Assembly (NCBI RefSeq): GCF_001039355.2
Contig: NW_019773701.1
Location: forward strand, 1 to 39,040
DNA: 39,040 bases
Direction of reading: 5' to 3'
Source of the DNA: Lingula anatina
Taxonomy: Eukaryota; Brachiopoda; Lingulata; Lingulida; Lingulidae
Each line of letters opens with the position of its first letter. Position 1 is the first letter of the stretch. The translations under genes were made by a program, and so were the position numbers. This document shows, piece by piece, positions 23,201-31,018 of the stretch. The notes under the pieces are model-generated. The model did no database searches. It had not been told where the DNA came from and saw only the letters and a program-made list of their open reading frames with translations.

Positions 23201-26200
23201 ACTCACTTAAAATATGCACTCCTACACATACAAGAGCCCACGCGCACCACGAATATGTAAACCACATAAGAGAAATTAAATTGGTTGAATGAGTTTTTGT
23301 GTACACAGACTGGGCTTGCGACTTGCATCTTCTGCCAACGGATGCAATCTTTAGTACTGAACAAAGTTTTTAAAACTTATTACGTGAACCTAAAGCGAGG
23401 AGGCCTTTTTTATTATTGCTCAAATGGAGCCACCAATCGATCCATGAAGGTATAGTGTATACAACATATTGTGCTTTAAATATCAAAATAGCAACAAGAA
23501 CAAAGAACTAATGGGTATAATTTGTAATTTTATTAGGAAGTGGGAAAGATTGCGACGAAGCACCGGTGACCAACATTCATTACGAAGGTTACGCGAGCAG
23601 CTTTTCAGGCGTAAACGGCCCGGTAAGTGTTTGCGTGAACTAAGAGAGCAAAAAAGTTCACTCGCTTTGTTTGGTATACAATGGCTAAAGCAAAAATAAA
23701 AATGATGAAAAAACATAGGAAAAAGAAAGAAACAAAAATTACATTTAGATCGGGAAAGATCACACACTCCTGCAGACACTCAGTCGAGATTACTTTTCTA
23801 TTGCAGGCTTTCAGACATACTCGTAAATGAAGTCAACCTGAAATTCAAAATACATACCTTCTGGTACTCTCCATACAATGATGTACTATATTGGCCGTCC
23901 GGAAACCTCAGGCCAGCAACCAGTTTGAAAGTTCGCTTGAATGTTTATATCTAAAAAATAAAAATAAAAACGAGGCTGCCATTCAAAAGTTGTCGAAAAT
24001 TATAAAGGCGATCAATAATTGCTAAAATTCAAAGATTGCCCAAATTAAATCTTAGATTTTCTGTGCGTGTTTTTCCATTCTTCATCATTTATTTCTGATA
24101 GATAGACACTAGTTCTTATACGCAATATAAAGTCAAGGAACGTCGTTTCTGTTAGAGATTGCGTTACCATTGTTCTTCGTCCAGAAATGATTGAGTTGCA
24201 AATGTTTCATATTAAGATCGATATTTCTTCCAGAGCTACACATATGTAAAGCAACAGTCCAGCACCGGGCTTCGGATTTCCTGCAGTGGAACAATCCGCG
24301 CCGCCTATCATTGTAACAGTTGTGCCTCTGGTTTCTACTTCACGATTAACGGGGCAGAATGTTCCAACCCAGGCACCATTGAATTGGTGGAGTACCATGC
24401 CTCACGCCGAGACAAGCACGAGCACGGATCATGTAATTATATCTAGTCATGTTATAAATCGTTTTAATGCATTATCAGAAAATGTGTGTCTTGGAGATAA
24501 TGTTGTCTGTTAAGAAGTCAAAATACAACTATCCTTTAAATGTGAACGTTCACCAGTGTTGGATTTTATTAACTGAAGGCGAAATGCTACTTTAGAAATA
24601 CAATCTTATAGGATATACATGTATTTTGTCGACCCATTTCAATTTTTACCGTGGTCGGTGTTCTGTTTTACCGCCATTCTTTTCTATATTTTCTCAAAGT
24701 CTCTGGTATTTGCTGGGGAATTGCTGCAGGTACTCTCACCATACAGATACACATCAGAGACAGGGGTGGCGGGGCGGACGCTAACATGGGATGGATCTCA
24801 TACGGGTATTTCGCATTTGAGGAGATAGGACCAACCGGCACTGGTAAATTAAGCTGAATATGCGTTTTCAAGATTGTCATAACAGATTTTCAAGTTTGAT
24901 TCTTGATTCAGCACAACCTTTTTTATTTATTTTTCATGGTAGTGTAACAAAAAGTTATTTTCTTCTAGCTTTCATTGTTGTCAACACACACTCGCTCACA
25001 CGCTCGGTAATTTCTCTTCTGAAAAGTGCATAATAAGCATAAATGTTAATTTTTTTTCTTCAGGGTCATGTGATTCATATACTTTGTTCAACGTTAAAGA
25101 GTTTACCCTCCACCAGGAGATTTCAACACGAGATGAAAATGCATACATGGTATGTAAAGACTCAGCGTTGTGATTCTAGAGATCGAAGGATGCAAAAATA
25201 TAAGCCAATTTATAATAACATATAATAATAATATACAGACTTGACATTTAATATGGAATATTTCAGTTTCGAAGGTATCCCTAGGTAAAAATGCGTTCTT
25301 TTTTCAAAAAACACCGATCTCATTTAAGATGTGTGAATGGAGAAGTGTGTAGTCAGGTGTGTCGCTACCAATTAACTGAATACCAGGTTTGTTGCGCTGC
25401 TGCATTATGTAATTTGCAGTGATTTACAGTAATTGGGTGGTGCTCCTTTGGGCAGGTCAAAACTTGGCTTTGGCAAAGCATAGTTCTGTCAAAAATGTAT
25501 CCATATGTCGGCAACTATTGCACAGAAGAATTGGAAAATTTGCATGTAAGTGTTCAGTTTTGCAGTGTGTAAAATGAGTTATGCAGTGTTTTACAAATTT
25601 GTTAATCTGTGGCAGAATGGCGCGAAAAAGACAGACATTGCCAGACAGATAATTCCGCCAAACGAAACGGTCCGCATAGTTTTATAGAGTAATGCCCAGA
25701 CTGATGTACCCACACCCAATGTATTGAAATCTTACCACCAGGGTACGGGACCCACTGTCTTTCGGGGTATGCTGCTGCAAGTAAACAAAAACCACCCAGT
25801 CTGTTCAGAATGAGGGTTAAATTGCCACCAAAACGCATTTTCAAGGCCCTTAGCGAACACCAAACTGGTTTTAGCAGGTTAGAATACAAGATGACCTCCG
25901 AGGAACCCACTGTAAACAGCAAAGCATCGTTGTATGTTTCTCTAATGAATTGGGGACCTTGACCGTTTCTTGGTAGAACACTGAAACTGTGTGGCTTTCT
26001 TTATTGAGGTCAGATTTCACCTGTACCGCTCATCTAATCAAAACAGAGTTTACAGACATCCAGAAGAGGCCAACGACGAAGCGTGTACCGCGTCAAAAGT
26101 GACTAAGGTCATTAACAGCGTCAGCATTTGGAGTGGATGCCTCATTGGTGCCAAAACTCCAATGGTAGTCATCTACGAAAACCTGAACCAGATCAAATAA

Positions 26201-27059
26201 AGGAATAATATGGGAAGCACTTGATCATTTGATAGGGAGCACCTTAGGATCAATTTTAGGTTGCACGGTGATATTGCTGGTTCACACAGAGCACTTTAAA
26301 TAGCAGATTACTTACAGAACCAAGGGAATGAGCAGCCACCTTGGTCATCAAAATCGCCATATTTAAATCGCATAAACAACATGAGGTGAGGCCATTATTC
26401 GCCGAATCAATGGCCTACATGTCCTACAATAAAATTGGACCACATTGGACAGATTTTTGACCGATGCCTGGAATGTTATTCCAGGTTGAACTCTAAAAAA
26501 CTATCCCAAGGAATGCCTTGCCGCTTGAGAGCGCTGGTAGCAGCCAGAAGAAGTTCAGGCGTAACAGCGACCGTTACTGTGACTAGACACTGACATGAGG
26601 GTCCTTTGTGGAGCGTGCAACTCTTTACAGACAATAATTTTGAAAATATGGAGATCCAAAATATCTCTTTTAATGGTTGTCGTGTGACATAGAACAGGCG
26701 ATGTGTTTTTGTTTGCTTCTCTGGCGAATTCCATTAATGAACTGATGTCACAATGACATCAAAGAGATAATTAAAAGTTTCAAAAACTCGATTTTAATCC
26801 CTATTTTCATTTATCAGTCAGCAAAATAGGAAAAAACTGATGAAAATGATTTAGAAAAAAATATTCCATACTAAATGTCAAGTCTGTATAATAATAATAA
26901 TAATACATATGGCAAATATACGCATGAATCATGTTGCTGTCATAAAAGTCGTTGGTGGTCAGTTTAAGCCTACCGAATGCTCAATGGTACTGAAAATGAG
27001 TTGGTCCAAAATGATCAAATATGCTGGATTTTCATACACGGATCGTGGTTGAATATCAT

Positions 27060-27109
<50 letters not shown>

Positions 27110-29658
27110 TGTGTTTAAATTATAGACGGAAACCTACACAAAGCGGGCGTCGGACACTAGTGTAGCAGTGTTCTTTACTGGCACCCTTCGCGAGTATGGA
27201 AATGGCCGCTGCGCAAGATGGTACTTTAAGTTTAATGGAAATGAGTGCTCAAATCCAGGCATAATCGACACATTCATCTATAACAACGGCGATAACAATC
27301 CACAAACCAGGAGGACATTTGAGTGTAAGCATAATGATTTTAGTTGAAACTCAAAACCATTTTTGGAAGTAAAATTAGTGTTTTTTATCATCATTTTGGG
27401 TAGTTCATGCTTAAAACGTACCGAATAAAAATGGTTTCATTTCTAGTTTTTTAACGAAAAAAATTGAACCTAGATCCCGACAGACTAAAATCGTATATTT
27501 AATAGAAATGCGTTATCTCTGGCATCGAAATTTTGATATTCTTTTTCAGATTTTACACTTCTTTTTCAGATTTTACACCTAAGTAAACCTCAGTATTGAT
27601 ATATAATGGTGGCACTATACACTCCGATCGTTTGTCGTTAGCTACAGGTGCTTTTCGGTTCACATTATCGATATTATTACTTTCAGTTTCTGGAATCTGT
27701 CACGGTTTTCCGGCAGGAGACATTACAATAAGTCTACACACAGGGAGTTGTAACTGGACAGGTCCCCAACATAGCCCTACAACCGGCTGGACCACTACTT
27801 CTAGAATAAGAGTGGAAGAGACTAGACTTGGCTTGGACATCGGCGCTCGTAAGTTAATAGTTTCTTCTCTTAAGGTGTTGTTAACATATTAGAGGACATG
27901 GGATGTGGTATGGCAAAAGCAGCTTGCCCCATGTTTTAATATTATAATACCGTTACTATAAAATGTGAAGACATTCACCAACGACCTATTGTCAACATAT
28001 TCTAGTTTTCCCTCTGTGTTCTTGTATATCGCTCCACTGAGTATCTCGGGTCGGCCCGTATAATGTATCACGCAGCCATTCCCTGAGATACGCCACTGAT
28101 TGGCTACATTAATAGGTTAAAATGCTTGCTTTTATTTTAGTGGTGGGAACATCGGGCATTTCGGCCCTAAGACTCCCCGTCTTCAACCGCCAGTACTGGT
28201 GGTACCCTGCCATTAATTTTGAAACTGAAAGGACAGCGATCAAAGTAAGTTTGTTTATTATCAATATCGGGACAAATATATGAACGAAAACATTTGTTTT
28301 TGTGTCAAATGTCAAATGACTCTTGTTTGGCCAACTTGATTTGTAAGAAAATTCAAACCGTCTTGGTTGTATAAGCTGATATATATGTCATAGGCCAGAT
28401 CCCAATCTAGTCCACTTCCTAAGTGGCCCAGACCAAATCCCAATCAGGACATTGTCCACATCCCAGTTGTGTCTTTGCATTGTTTTAACAACATAAGGAG
28501 CATGTAATTTACAGGTGAGCTGCCAGTTTGTTTGTATGCCATGTGTAATTAAATACGGGATGTCATAGATCAAGGCACATATTATGTTACTTTTGGCAAA
28601 TGAAATATAGTTGCATTCATCTGAGGATGATTTTTTAAAGACTGTTGCATAAATATTTAAAGGTAAAGCATTTTAATTTAATAAAATAGAATAATATCAT
28701 AATAGATTGATTTAAAAATATTCAGTATAGGAATGTTTAATCAAAGTTGTAGCAGGGAAAGCTAGCAATGTATCGTTTGTTTAAATTTTATGACAACCTG
28801 TGCATTTTCCCAAGAAGTAAGTGGTCATTTTTATTACAAAAAGTGGATTTTATCCAAGTGAAAACATATTGAGCTCATAGTATCATTATATGTGCAGTGA
28901 TCTATGACATCCCCTATTTACTTACATATGCCACACAAACAAACTGGCAGCTCACCTGTAAATCACCTGCCAATTAACATGCTCATTATGCTGTTAAAAT
29001 AATGCACCGACGCCTGCCTTCTTCTGACTGACGTCGCACCCGGGATGCTATCATACATTTGTTCAAAACTATTTGAAGTTAAAATCATGCATGGATTTTA
29101 TTTCAGAGTGAGACATATAGCAAGAAGTCTGCTCTTACTGCTCTGAGAGTCCTGTGGAGTGGAGTCACCCGTCAGAGGAACAACGGCCAATGTGCCCGGT
29201 GGTACTTCACCTTTAACGGCACAGAGTGCAGCAATCCGGGAACCATAGAAAGTATCAAATACACCCATTACATTGATGCAGGAAACGTCGATTTGCATAG
29301 CCCATTTACAGGTATGTTTGAACCATAACTTACCATATACTAAATTCACACAATTAGAGTTAGATTGAAGTAACAGAAATGTAATATTCCTTTCAGTACT
29401 TTTTCTTTGATGGGTGAATTTGGCTTGCTAATAGATCAGTACCCCCTCCTTTAGCACACACACATAGACACAAACAAAGTTTTAATTCCTTAGCCATTCA
29501 TTTCAGTACAAGGGACATGTGTGGGTCTGCCAGCTGGGGACATCACATTGAATTTTGCCGTGTCTCATTGTTCTGGATACAGTGGGGAGGACGCCTGCAC
29601 TGGCTGGGGGAGTTCAAGCAATATGATGGCAGAAGAAATTTTCCTGGACACTTACTAA
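2222..29658 (+). CDS. PAN domain plus three tandem CTHRC1-like domains, secreted protein, gene B (11 exons)
   Basis: Join 2222-2569, 17850-17964, 23537-23622, 24234-24432, 24700-24843, 25064-25149, 27126-27324, 27687-27848, 28141-28244, 29107-29311, 29507-29658. All introns are GT-AG, all phases agree, and the total is exactly 1800 nt (599 aa plus stop). Residues 1-23 form a signal peptide, about 27-110 a PAN/apple-like domain, 117-160 a Cys-rich linker, and then three CTHRC1-type domains follow (about 155-298, 298-447, 447-599). No collagen Gly-X-Y repeat is seen, unlike vertebrate CTHRC1, which has one such domain of this kind. The start at 2222 sits in a good context (aacATGG) and opens directly into the signal peptide. 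It should be extracellular; PAN domains usually bind protein or carbohydrate. Gene model strong, function unknown. Confidence 0.85.
2570..2900. other. start of gene B intron 1, no feature seen
   Basis: AT-rich sequence after the exon 1 donor. An open frame continues from the exon to 2740 but has no coding character beyond the donor. Confidence 0.5.
2901..3123. mobile_element. MITE with inverted ends and TAA target duplication
   Basis: A perfect 34-bp inverted repeat (2904-2937 and 3087-3120, starting CCCCTTTACACTGGACGG) bounds about 220 bp with no coding frame. TAA flanks it at 2898-2900 and 3124-3126. A 3-bp TAA target is the preference of PIF/Harbinger elements, so this is probably a non-autonomous member; the superfamily is inferred from the target only. 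Confidence 0.75.
3124..3420. other. intron 1 stretch, no feature seen
   Basis: AT-rich single-copy-looking sequence between the MITE and the first degenerate array repeat. I see no gene or element. Confidence 0.45.
3420..5350. repeat. array block 1 with a ~784-bp tandem duplication
   Basis: At 3420-3780 is a diverged member of the array family. From actattggat at 3781 to about 4564 runs a unit repeated from 4565 to about 5266 with high identity (shared tccttctaaatgatcacgga, ggtgatttgatgttcagtag and ggttacctccagctgttgtt). A third partial copy begins near 5267 and is interrupted near 5350. Copy 2 has several small deletions relative to copy 1. The open frame at 3878-4123 in copy 1 is broken in copy 2 and is not a gene. 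Confidence 0.75.
5350..6060 (+). mobile_element. retroelement debris: coiled-coil fragment and decayed reverse transcriptase fragment
   Basis: At 5662-5808 a + frame reads as a charged, coiled-coil-like segment ending EGNRIQFEFN, resembling a motif in ORFs of some animal retroelements. At 5840-6035 a second frame gives TDYTTFIGLISDN and then VVEWCYNFYLVLN. That is the active-site region of a LINE reverse transcriptase, whose usual ADD box is here TDY, so the catalytic Asp pair is broken. CR1/L2/Rex-like affinity is a guess from the motif. The block sits inside the third copy of the 784-bp unit, which resumes at about 6063. Confidence 0.6.
6063..6600. other. resumed repeat fragment then unassigned intron sequence
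   Basis: About 6063-6170 matches 4458-4564 (cttggagttgat, gcatcttgacatggcatta), the tail of the 784-bp unit. The rest to 6600 shows no gene or element I can name. Confidence 0.5.
6600..11146. repeat. array block 2: tandem diverged ~0.6-0.85 kb repeats
   Basis: The landmark cacgctataaagc with a following CA tract recurs near 6887, 7479, 8237, 8878, 9729, 10358 and 10950. A second landmark, (a)gcaaaatacaaagct, recurs in step. Intervals alternate roughly short and long (592, 758, 641, 851, 629, 592), and two-step intervals of about 1.48-1.49 kb hold between 8237, 9729 and between 8878, 10358. This indicates duplication of a dimer. No intact reading frame persists through copies. Confidence 0.8.
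8248..8281. repeat. (CA)n microsatellite inside the array
   Basis: This is the longest of the CA tracts that follow each cacgctataaag landmark. Tract lengths differ from copy to copy, as expected for microsatellite drift within an older repeat. Confidence 0.8.
11147..14763. mobile_element. 3.6-kb insertion splitting an array unit
   Basis: Array sequence stops after cagaaatttcat at 11146 and resumes with ttaaattaatggtttcttga at about 14764, which are adjacent in intact units (for example near 8440). The inserted segment therefore arrived after the array formed. I find no inverted ends at the junctions and no recognisable transposase or RT. The segment contains its own inverted-repeat element (13332-14253). 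From 11147 to 13331 it is AT-rich apart from a GC-richer piece at 11270-11400. Open frames at 11262-11453, 12154-12357 and 12697-12885 have no recognisable product. Confidence 0.5.
13332..14253. mobile_element. ~920-bp element with ~34-bp inverted ends
   Basis: ATGCATTTAAAGCCTCGGTC continuing through ACAACCGG at 13332 is repeated inverted at 14219-14252, with one mismatch over about 34 bp. The interior is GC- and CG-rich against AT-rich surroundings. It has short direct repeats of gccctttgc at 13615-13655 and a broken + frame at 13829 (MPPKGNRKKLT, then stop) followed by a Glu/Arg/Lys-rich stretch. It looks like a non-autonomous DNA transposon; no target duplication is clear and the superfamily is unknown. 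Confidence 0.6.
14764..16990. repeat. array block 3
   Basis: The same repeat family as 6600-11146 continues after the insertion, with ataaagc-plus-CA landmarks near 15374 and 16589 and gcaaaatacaaagc-like or gcagaatacaaagc near 16752. Copies here are more diverged. The last unit ends near the (AT)n tract at 16987-17000. Confidence 0.7.
16990..17849. other. end of gene B intron 1, no clear feature
   Basis: A short (TA)n at 16987-17000 and a T-tract at 17530-17544 are visible. No gene or element is recognised, and the open frame at 17574-17759 has no supportable product. Confidence 0.45.
17850..17964 (+). CDS. gene B exon 2: Cys-rich linker
   Basis: Acceptor ctgttacag, donor gtgaga, 115 nt, entering in phase 0 and leaving in phase 1. 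In that frame it reads CKAWPCTDNSRCCEDC then GEAVCLG: six cysteines in about 23 residues. It joins exon 3 seamlessly (GSGKDCDEAP). Its phase fits both neighbours, which supports it being real despite 15.3 kb and 5.6 kb flanking introns. I do not recognise the Cys pattern as a named domain. Confidence 0.68.
18183..18241. repeat. poly-C and (CA)n tract at the 3' end of the L1-like element
   Basis: A run of Cs at 18201-18209 is followed by CA repeats to 18241. On the minus strand this is a (TG)n tail just past the last recognisable LINE protein sequence, so it may mark the element's 3' tail. Confidence 0.6.
19200..19680 (-). pseudogene. LINE RT thumb/C-terminal fragment
   Basis: Starts KLQQIESEINQWGKRN and continues through KSLLIPKITHLLLSLPNP, FIWHGK and NQGGCGMIHL, all standard landmarks downstream of the RT active site in L1-clade elements. 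It stops at 19200; homologous sequence carries on in shifted frames to about 18290. Confidence 0.78.
20365..20931 (-). pseudogene. LINE endonuclease domain (broken)
   Basis: APE-type endonuclease of the L1-like element. It nicks target DNA in target-primed reverse transcription. Open from 20829 to 20365, with an upstream part at 20931-20835 in the same frame cut off by a stop just after IQDTH. Catalytic-region motifs seen are LNCRGLGG, VNLYVPN and GDFNLV. Confidence 0.78.
21205..22478 (+). repeat. three copies of GGGGGTACGGACACTACA
   Basis: The 18-mer occurs exactly at 21205-21222, 22295-22312 and 22461-22478, all in the same orientation and all inside the inverted-repeat element. In the third copy the G run extends to 15. 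Flanking bases differ between copies, so the motif rather than a longer repeat is shared. Confidence 0.75.
22451..22465. repeat. poly-G run (15)
   Basis: A homopolymer of 15 G merges into the third GGGGGTACGGACACTACA copy; its length may be inaccurate in the assembly. Confidence 0.8.
23074..23536. other. end of gene B intron 2, no feature seen
   Basis: No element or gene recognised. The minus-strand frame at 23043-23306 overlaps the transposon end and shows no family signature. Confidence 0.45.
23537..23622 (+). CDS. gene B exon 3: start of CTHRC1-like domain 1
   Basis: Acceptor attttattag, donor gtaagt, 86 nt, phase 1 to 0. It encodes SGKDCDEAPVTNIHYEG and a short Ser/Gly-rich tail. It has the same length and phases as exon 6, which opens domain 2, and it corresponds to the longer exon 9 of domain 3. 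Frame and position, more than sequence identity, support it. Confidence 0.68.
24234..24432 (+). CDS. gene B exon 4: core of CTHRC1-like domain 1
   Basis: Acceptor ttcttccag, donor gtaatt, 199 nt, phase 0 to 1. It encodes SYTYVKQQSSTGLRISCSG, then CNSCASGFYFTINGAEC and SNPGTIELVEY. The FYFTINGAECSNPGTIE block is the family signature. This domain keeps a C-x2-C before the FYF motif where domains 2 and 3 have a single Cys-Ala-Arg-Trp. Confidence 0.82.
24700..24843 (+). CDS. gene B exon 5: end of CTHRC1-like domain 1
   Basis: Acceptor ttctcaaag, donor gtaaat, 144 nt, phase 1 to 1. It encodes FSGICWGIAAGTLT, then GWISYGYFAFEEIGPTG. This parallels SGICHGFPAGD in exon 8 and QGTCVGLPAGD in exon 11. 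It lacks the second Cys that domains 2 and 3 carry here (GSCNW, SHCSGY), so the disulphide pattern of domain 1 differs. Confidence 0.8.
25064..25149 (+). CDS. gene B exon 6: start of CTHRC1-like domain 2
   Basis: Acceptor tttttcttcag, donor gtatgt, 86 nt, phase 1 to 0. It encodes GSCDSYTLFNVKEFTLH and EISTRDENAYM. It is the same size and phase as exon 3, as expected for a duplicated three-exon module. Confidence 0.72.
25236..26886 (+). mobile_element. Tc1/mariner-like transposon with dead transposase
   Basis: Inverted ends CAGACTTGACATTTA at 25236 and its complement ending at 26886 match over about 28 bp with one mismatch, flanked by TA on both sides (25234-25235, 26887-26888), the Tc1/mariner target. 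Inside, the + strand from about 25610 to 26600 is a decayed transposase: at 25991-26197 YRSSNQNRVYRHPEEAND then VSIWSGCLIG, and near 26340 SPYLNRINNM, where SPDLNPIEN is usual. Stops and frameshifts are frequent. It lies in intron 6 of gene B in the same orientation. Confidence 0.85.
26889..26906. repeat. (ATA)n tract flanking the Tc1 element
   Basis: Short AAT/ATA repeats adjoin both ends of the Tc1-like element (25213-25233 and 26889-26906), suggesting insertion into a TA-rich microsatellite. Confidence 0.6.
27062..27108. repeat. (TA)n microsatellite
   Basis: An uninterrupted TA repeat ends 17 bp before exon 7, very close to its acceptor. Confidence 0.9.
27126..27324 (+). CDS. gene B exon 7: core of CTHRC1-like domain 2
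   Basis: Acceptor aaattatag lies just after a (TA)n tract; donor gtaagc; 199 nt, phase 0 to 1. It encodes TETYTKRASDTSVAVFFTG, then CARWYFKFNGNECSNPG. It shares length and phase with exon 4 and is clearly the same module as exons 4 and 10. Confidence 0.85.
27687..27848 (+). CDS. gene B exon 8: end of CTHRC1-like domain 2
   Basis: Acceptor ttactttcag, donor gtaagt, 162 nt, phase 1 to 1. It encodes FSGICHGFPAGDITISL, GSCNWTGPQ, GWTTTSRIRVEETR and LGLDIGA. The GW-x-TTSRI-x-VEE end matches the C-terminal end of vertebrate CTHRC1, which finishes in a similar GWNS...EE segment. Confidence 0.85.
28141..28244 (+). CDS. gene B exon 9: start of CTHRC1-like domain 3
   Basis: Acceptor ttattttag, donor gtaagt, 104 nt, phase 1 to 0. 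It encodes VGTSGISALRLPVF and NRQYWWYPAINF. It is nearly identical to the gene A exon at 184-287, including the last ~60 nt of the preceding intron (tacgccactgattggctaca shared with one extra base in gene A). Confidence 0.83.
28476..29006. mobile_element. foldback element in gene B intron 9
   Basis: Arms 28476-28582 and 28889-29006 are inverted copies; the shared core is acaggtgagctgccagtttg followed by a tgtcatagatca block. The ~305-bp spacer is AT-rich. The aligned intron of gene A lacks it, so it inserted after the gene duplication. No coding capacity. Confidence 0.7.
29107..29311 (+). CDS. gene B exon 10: core of CTHRC1-like domain 3
   Basis: Acceptor ttatttcag, donor gtatgt, 205 nt, phase 0 to 1. 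It encodes SETYSKKSALTALRV and CARWYFTFNGTEC. It differs from gene A mainly at the tail (THYIDAGNVD versus TYYYDASSVN). Confidence 0.86.
29507..29658 (+). CDS. gene B exon 11: end of CTHRC1-like domain 3 and stop
   Basis: Acceptor tttcag ends at 29506 and the TAA stop is at 29656-29658. It encodes GTCVGLPAGDITL, SHCSGYSGEDACTGWGS and MMAEEIFLDTY. DACTGW adds a cysteine absent from gene A (NAYTAW). Confidence 0.86.
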
Positions 29659-29880
29659 GATATTAGACTGTACCATGAAATACGTTGAACATCGGAACCT
29701 TTTGGTCTATGTCAACAAGTGTCATTTGTACACTTTTTTGTTTTTTCGTGAAATGTTGCGTGTAACGCTGAAGCAGGTGTGGGACGGCAGTAAAATCAAT
29801 GACCTTGGCGTTCGTTTTTGTTTGTTAAGTATTTCGTTACACAGATTCTGTCTGTTCTTATAATTAAATTTTCTTAAGTC
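29659..29880 (+). terminator. gene B 3' UTR with probable poly(A) signal
   Basis: The first ~130 nt resemble the gene A 3' UTR. There is no AATAAA; the best candidate is the variant ATTAAA at 29863-29868, about 205 nt after the stop. Confidence 0.35.
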
Positions 29881-31018
29881 AAGAGTACATTTGTCATGCG
29901 ACGTCCATACGGTGCACGTATACTGCCCGTAAACCCCCTATCGTGCCGCGTAGCCGTGCGAAATCATACACATTTACAGTCTCCGTAGCCTCTTCGATTA
30001 TGCCAAACTAAAGTTTTTGACAAATTTTGAAAATCGTAAGCCCGAGGGCCGTAGTATTATCGTAGACGGCATTGCGCAGTTGCCGTATGGGTATTGTTCG
30101 GTGGACTTGCGGTGACCGTGATAATGACCGAACATGTTGTTGGTCACTTTCCCTTCCACCTTTGGTGGTTTAAGGAAGCATAACAATAATAAAAAATTGG
30201 TGTAATGCACTTTCACGAATTTAAAGTTGTGCGTTTCCCCATTCCAACCACATTGGTGCTAAATATCGTAGGGATCTCGTCCGACAACGTATCGATCTTC
30301 AAGGAAGCCGCACGGAAGGCGTACAGCAACTGCACTGGGACTAAGAGGTCGCTTTTCAACCCAAAAACCGAGTTTTCCTTTCGTGACTTCAAGGTCATGT
30401 CTCCCAAATAGCACGGGGCGTTACGTACACATAGCCCGTAGTTATTTAAGATGTCTAAAAATATCGTATACGATTTCATCTGTGGCAAATGTTATCTAGG
30501 CTTTAATTGATGTACATGTAACTGTATAGCTATCAATTGACTTAATTAATATGCATTTCGTATTTATGTCTGGCAAGGGGGTTCGATACGAAAATTTCCT
30601 TATCCGCTTAGGAAATGCAGAAATGAACTATCTCATCAAAAACCCATGTGAATTTGCAAATTCGAGCTGAGGACATCACGGCAGCAATTTTGGGAAGAAA
30701 ACTTATTTTGATTTCAAGCAGATCCATCTCATTTGAACATGTATCAAAACCATTTAAAGACTATTTAATTCTACAAATAAGTAGTAAAATCCAGTACCAG
30801 GAAATTTTCTTGAAATGCTTGCTTCAGATTTTATCGGTTATAGAAGTCATATCTCTTAAACAATATATATATATATAGTATACCGATCAGTATCTGACAC
30901 GAATTTACAAAGCAGGAAAATTTACGATAAACGCTTGGCGTCTTTGTGTGAAGTAAGTGAGGGGGGGGGGGGGGCGAAAAAAAGTTTTTTTGCTATAAAT
31001 TATTTTTATTGCAGTAAT
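29880..31018. other. intergenic, unassigned, with poly-G
   Basis: 29880-30430 is richer in CG and tacg/gtac motifs than its surroundings, suggesting transposon debris, but I find no ends. The frames at 30205-30411 (+) and 30213-30488 (-) overlap and neither is recognisable. A run of 14 Gs lies at 30961-30974. Confidence 0.4.

Noticed and set aside
24844-24857. Gene B ending after KLS in domain 1
   Set aside because: A stop follows the exon 5 donor, but splicing at gtaaat enters exon 6 in the right phase and continues two more domains. A short isoform is possible but unsupported.
25602-25922. 106-codon minus-strand open frame in the Tc1-like element
   Set aside because: The transposase is encoded on the + strand; this is its antisense.
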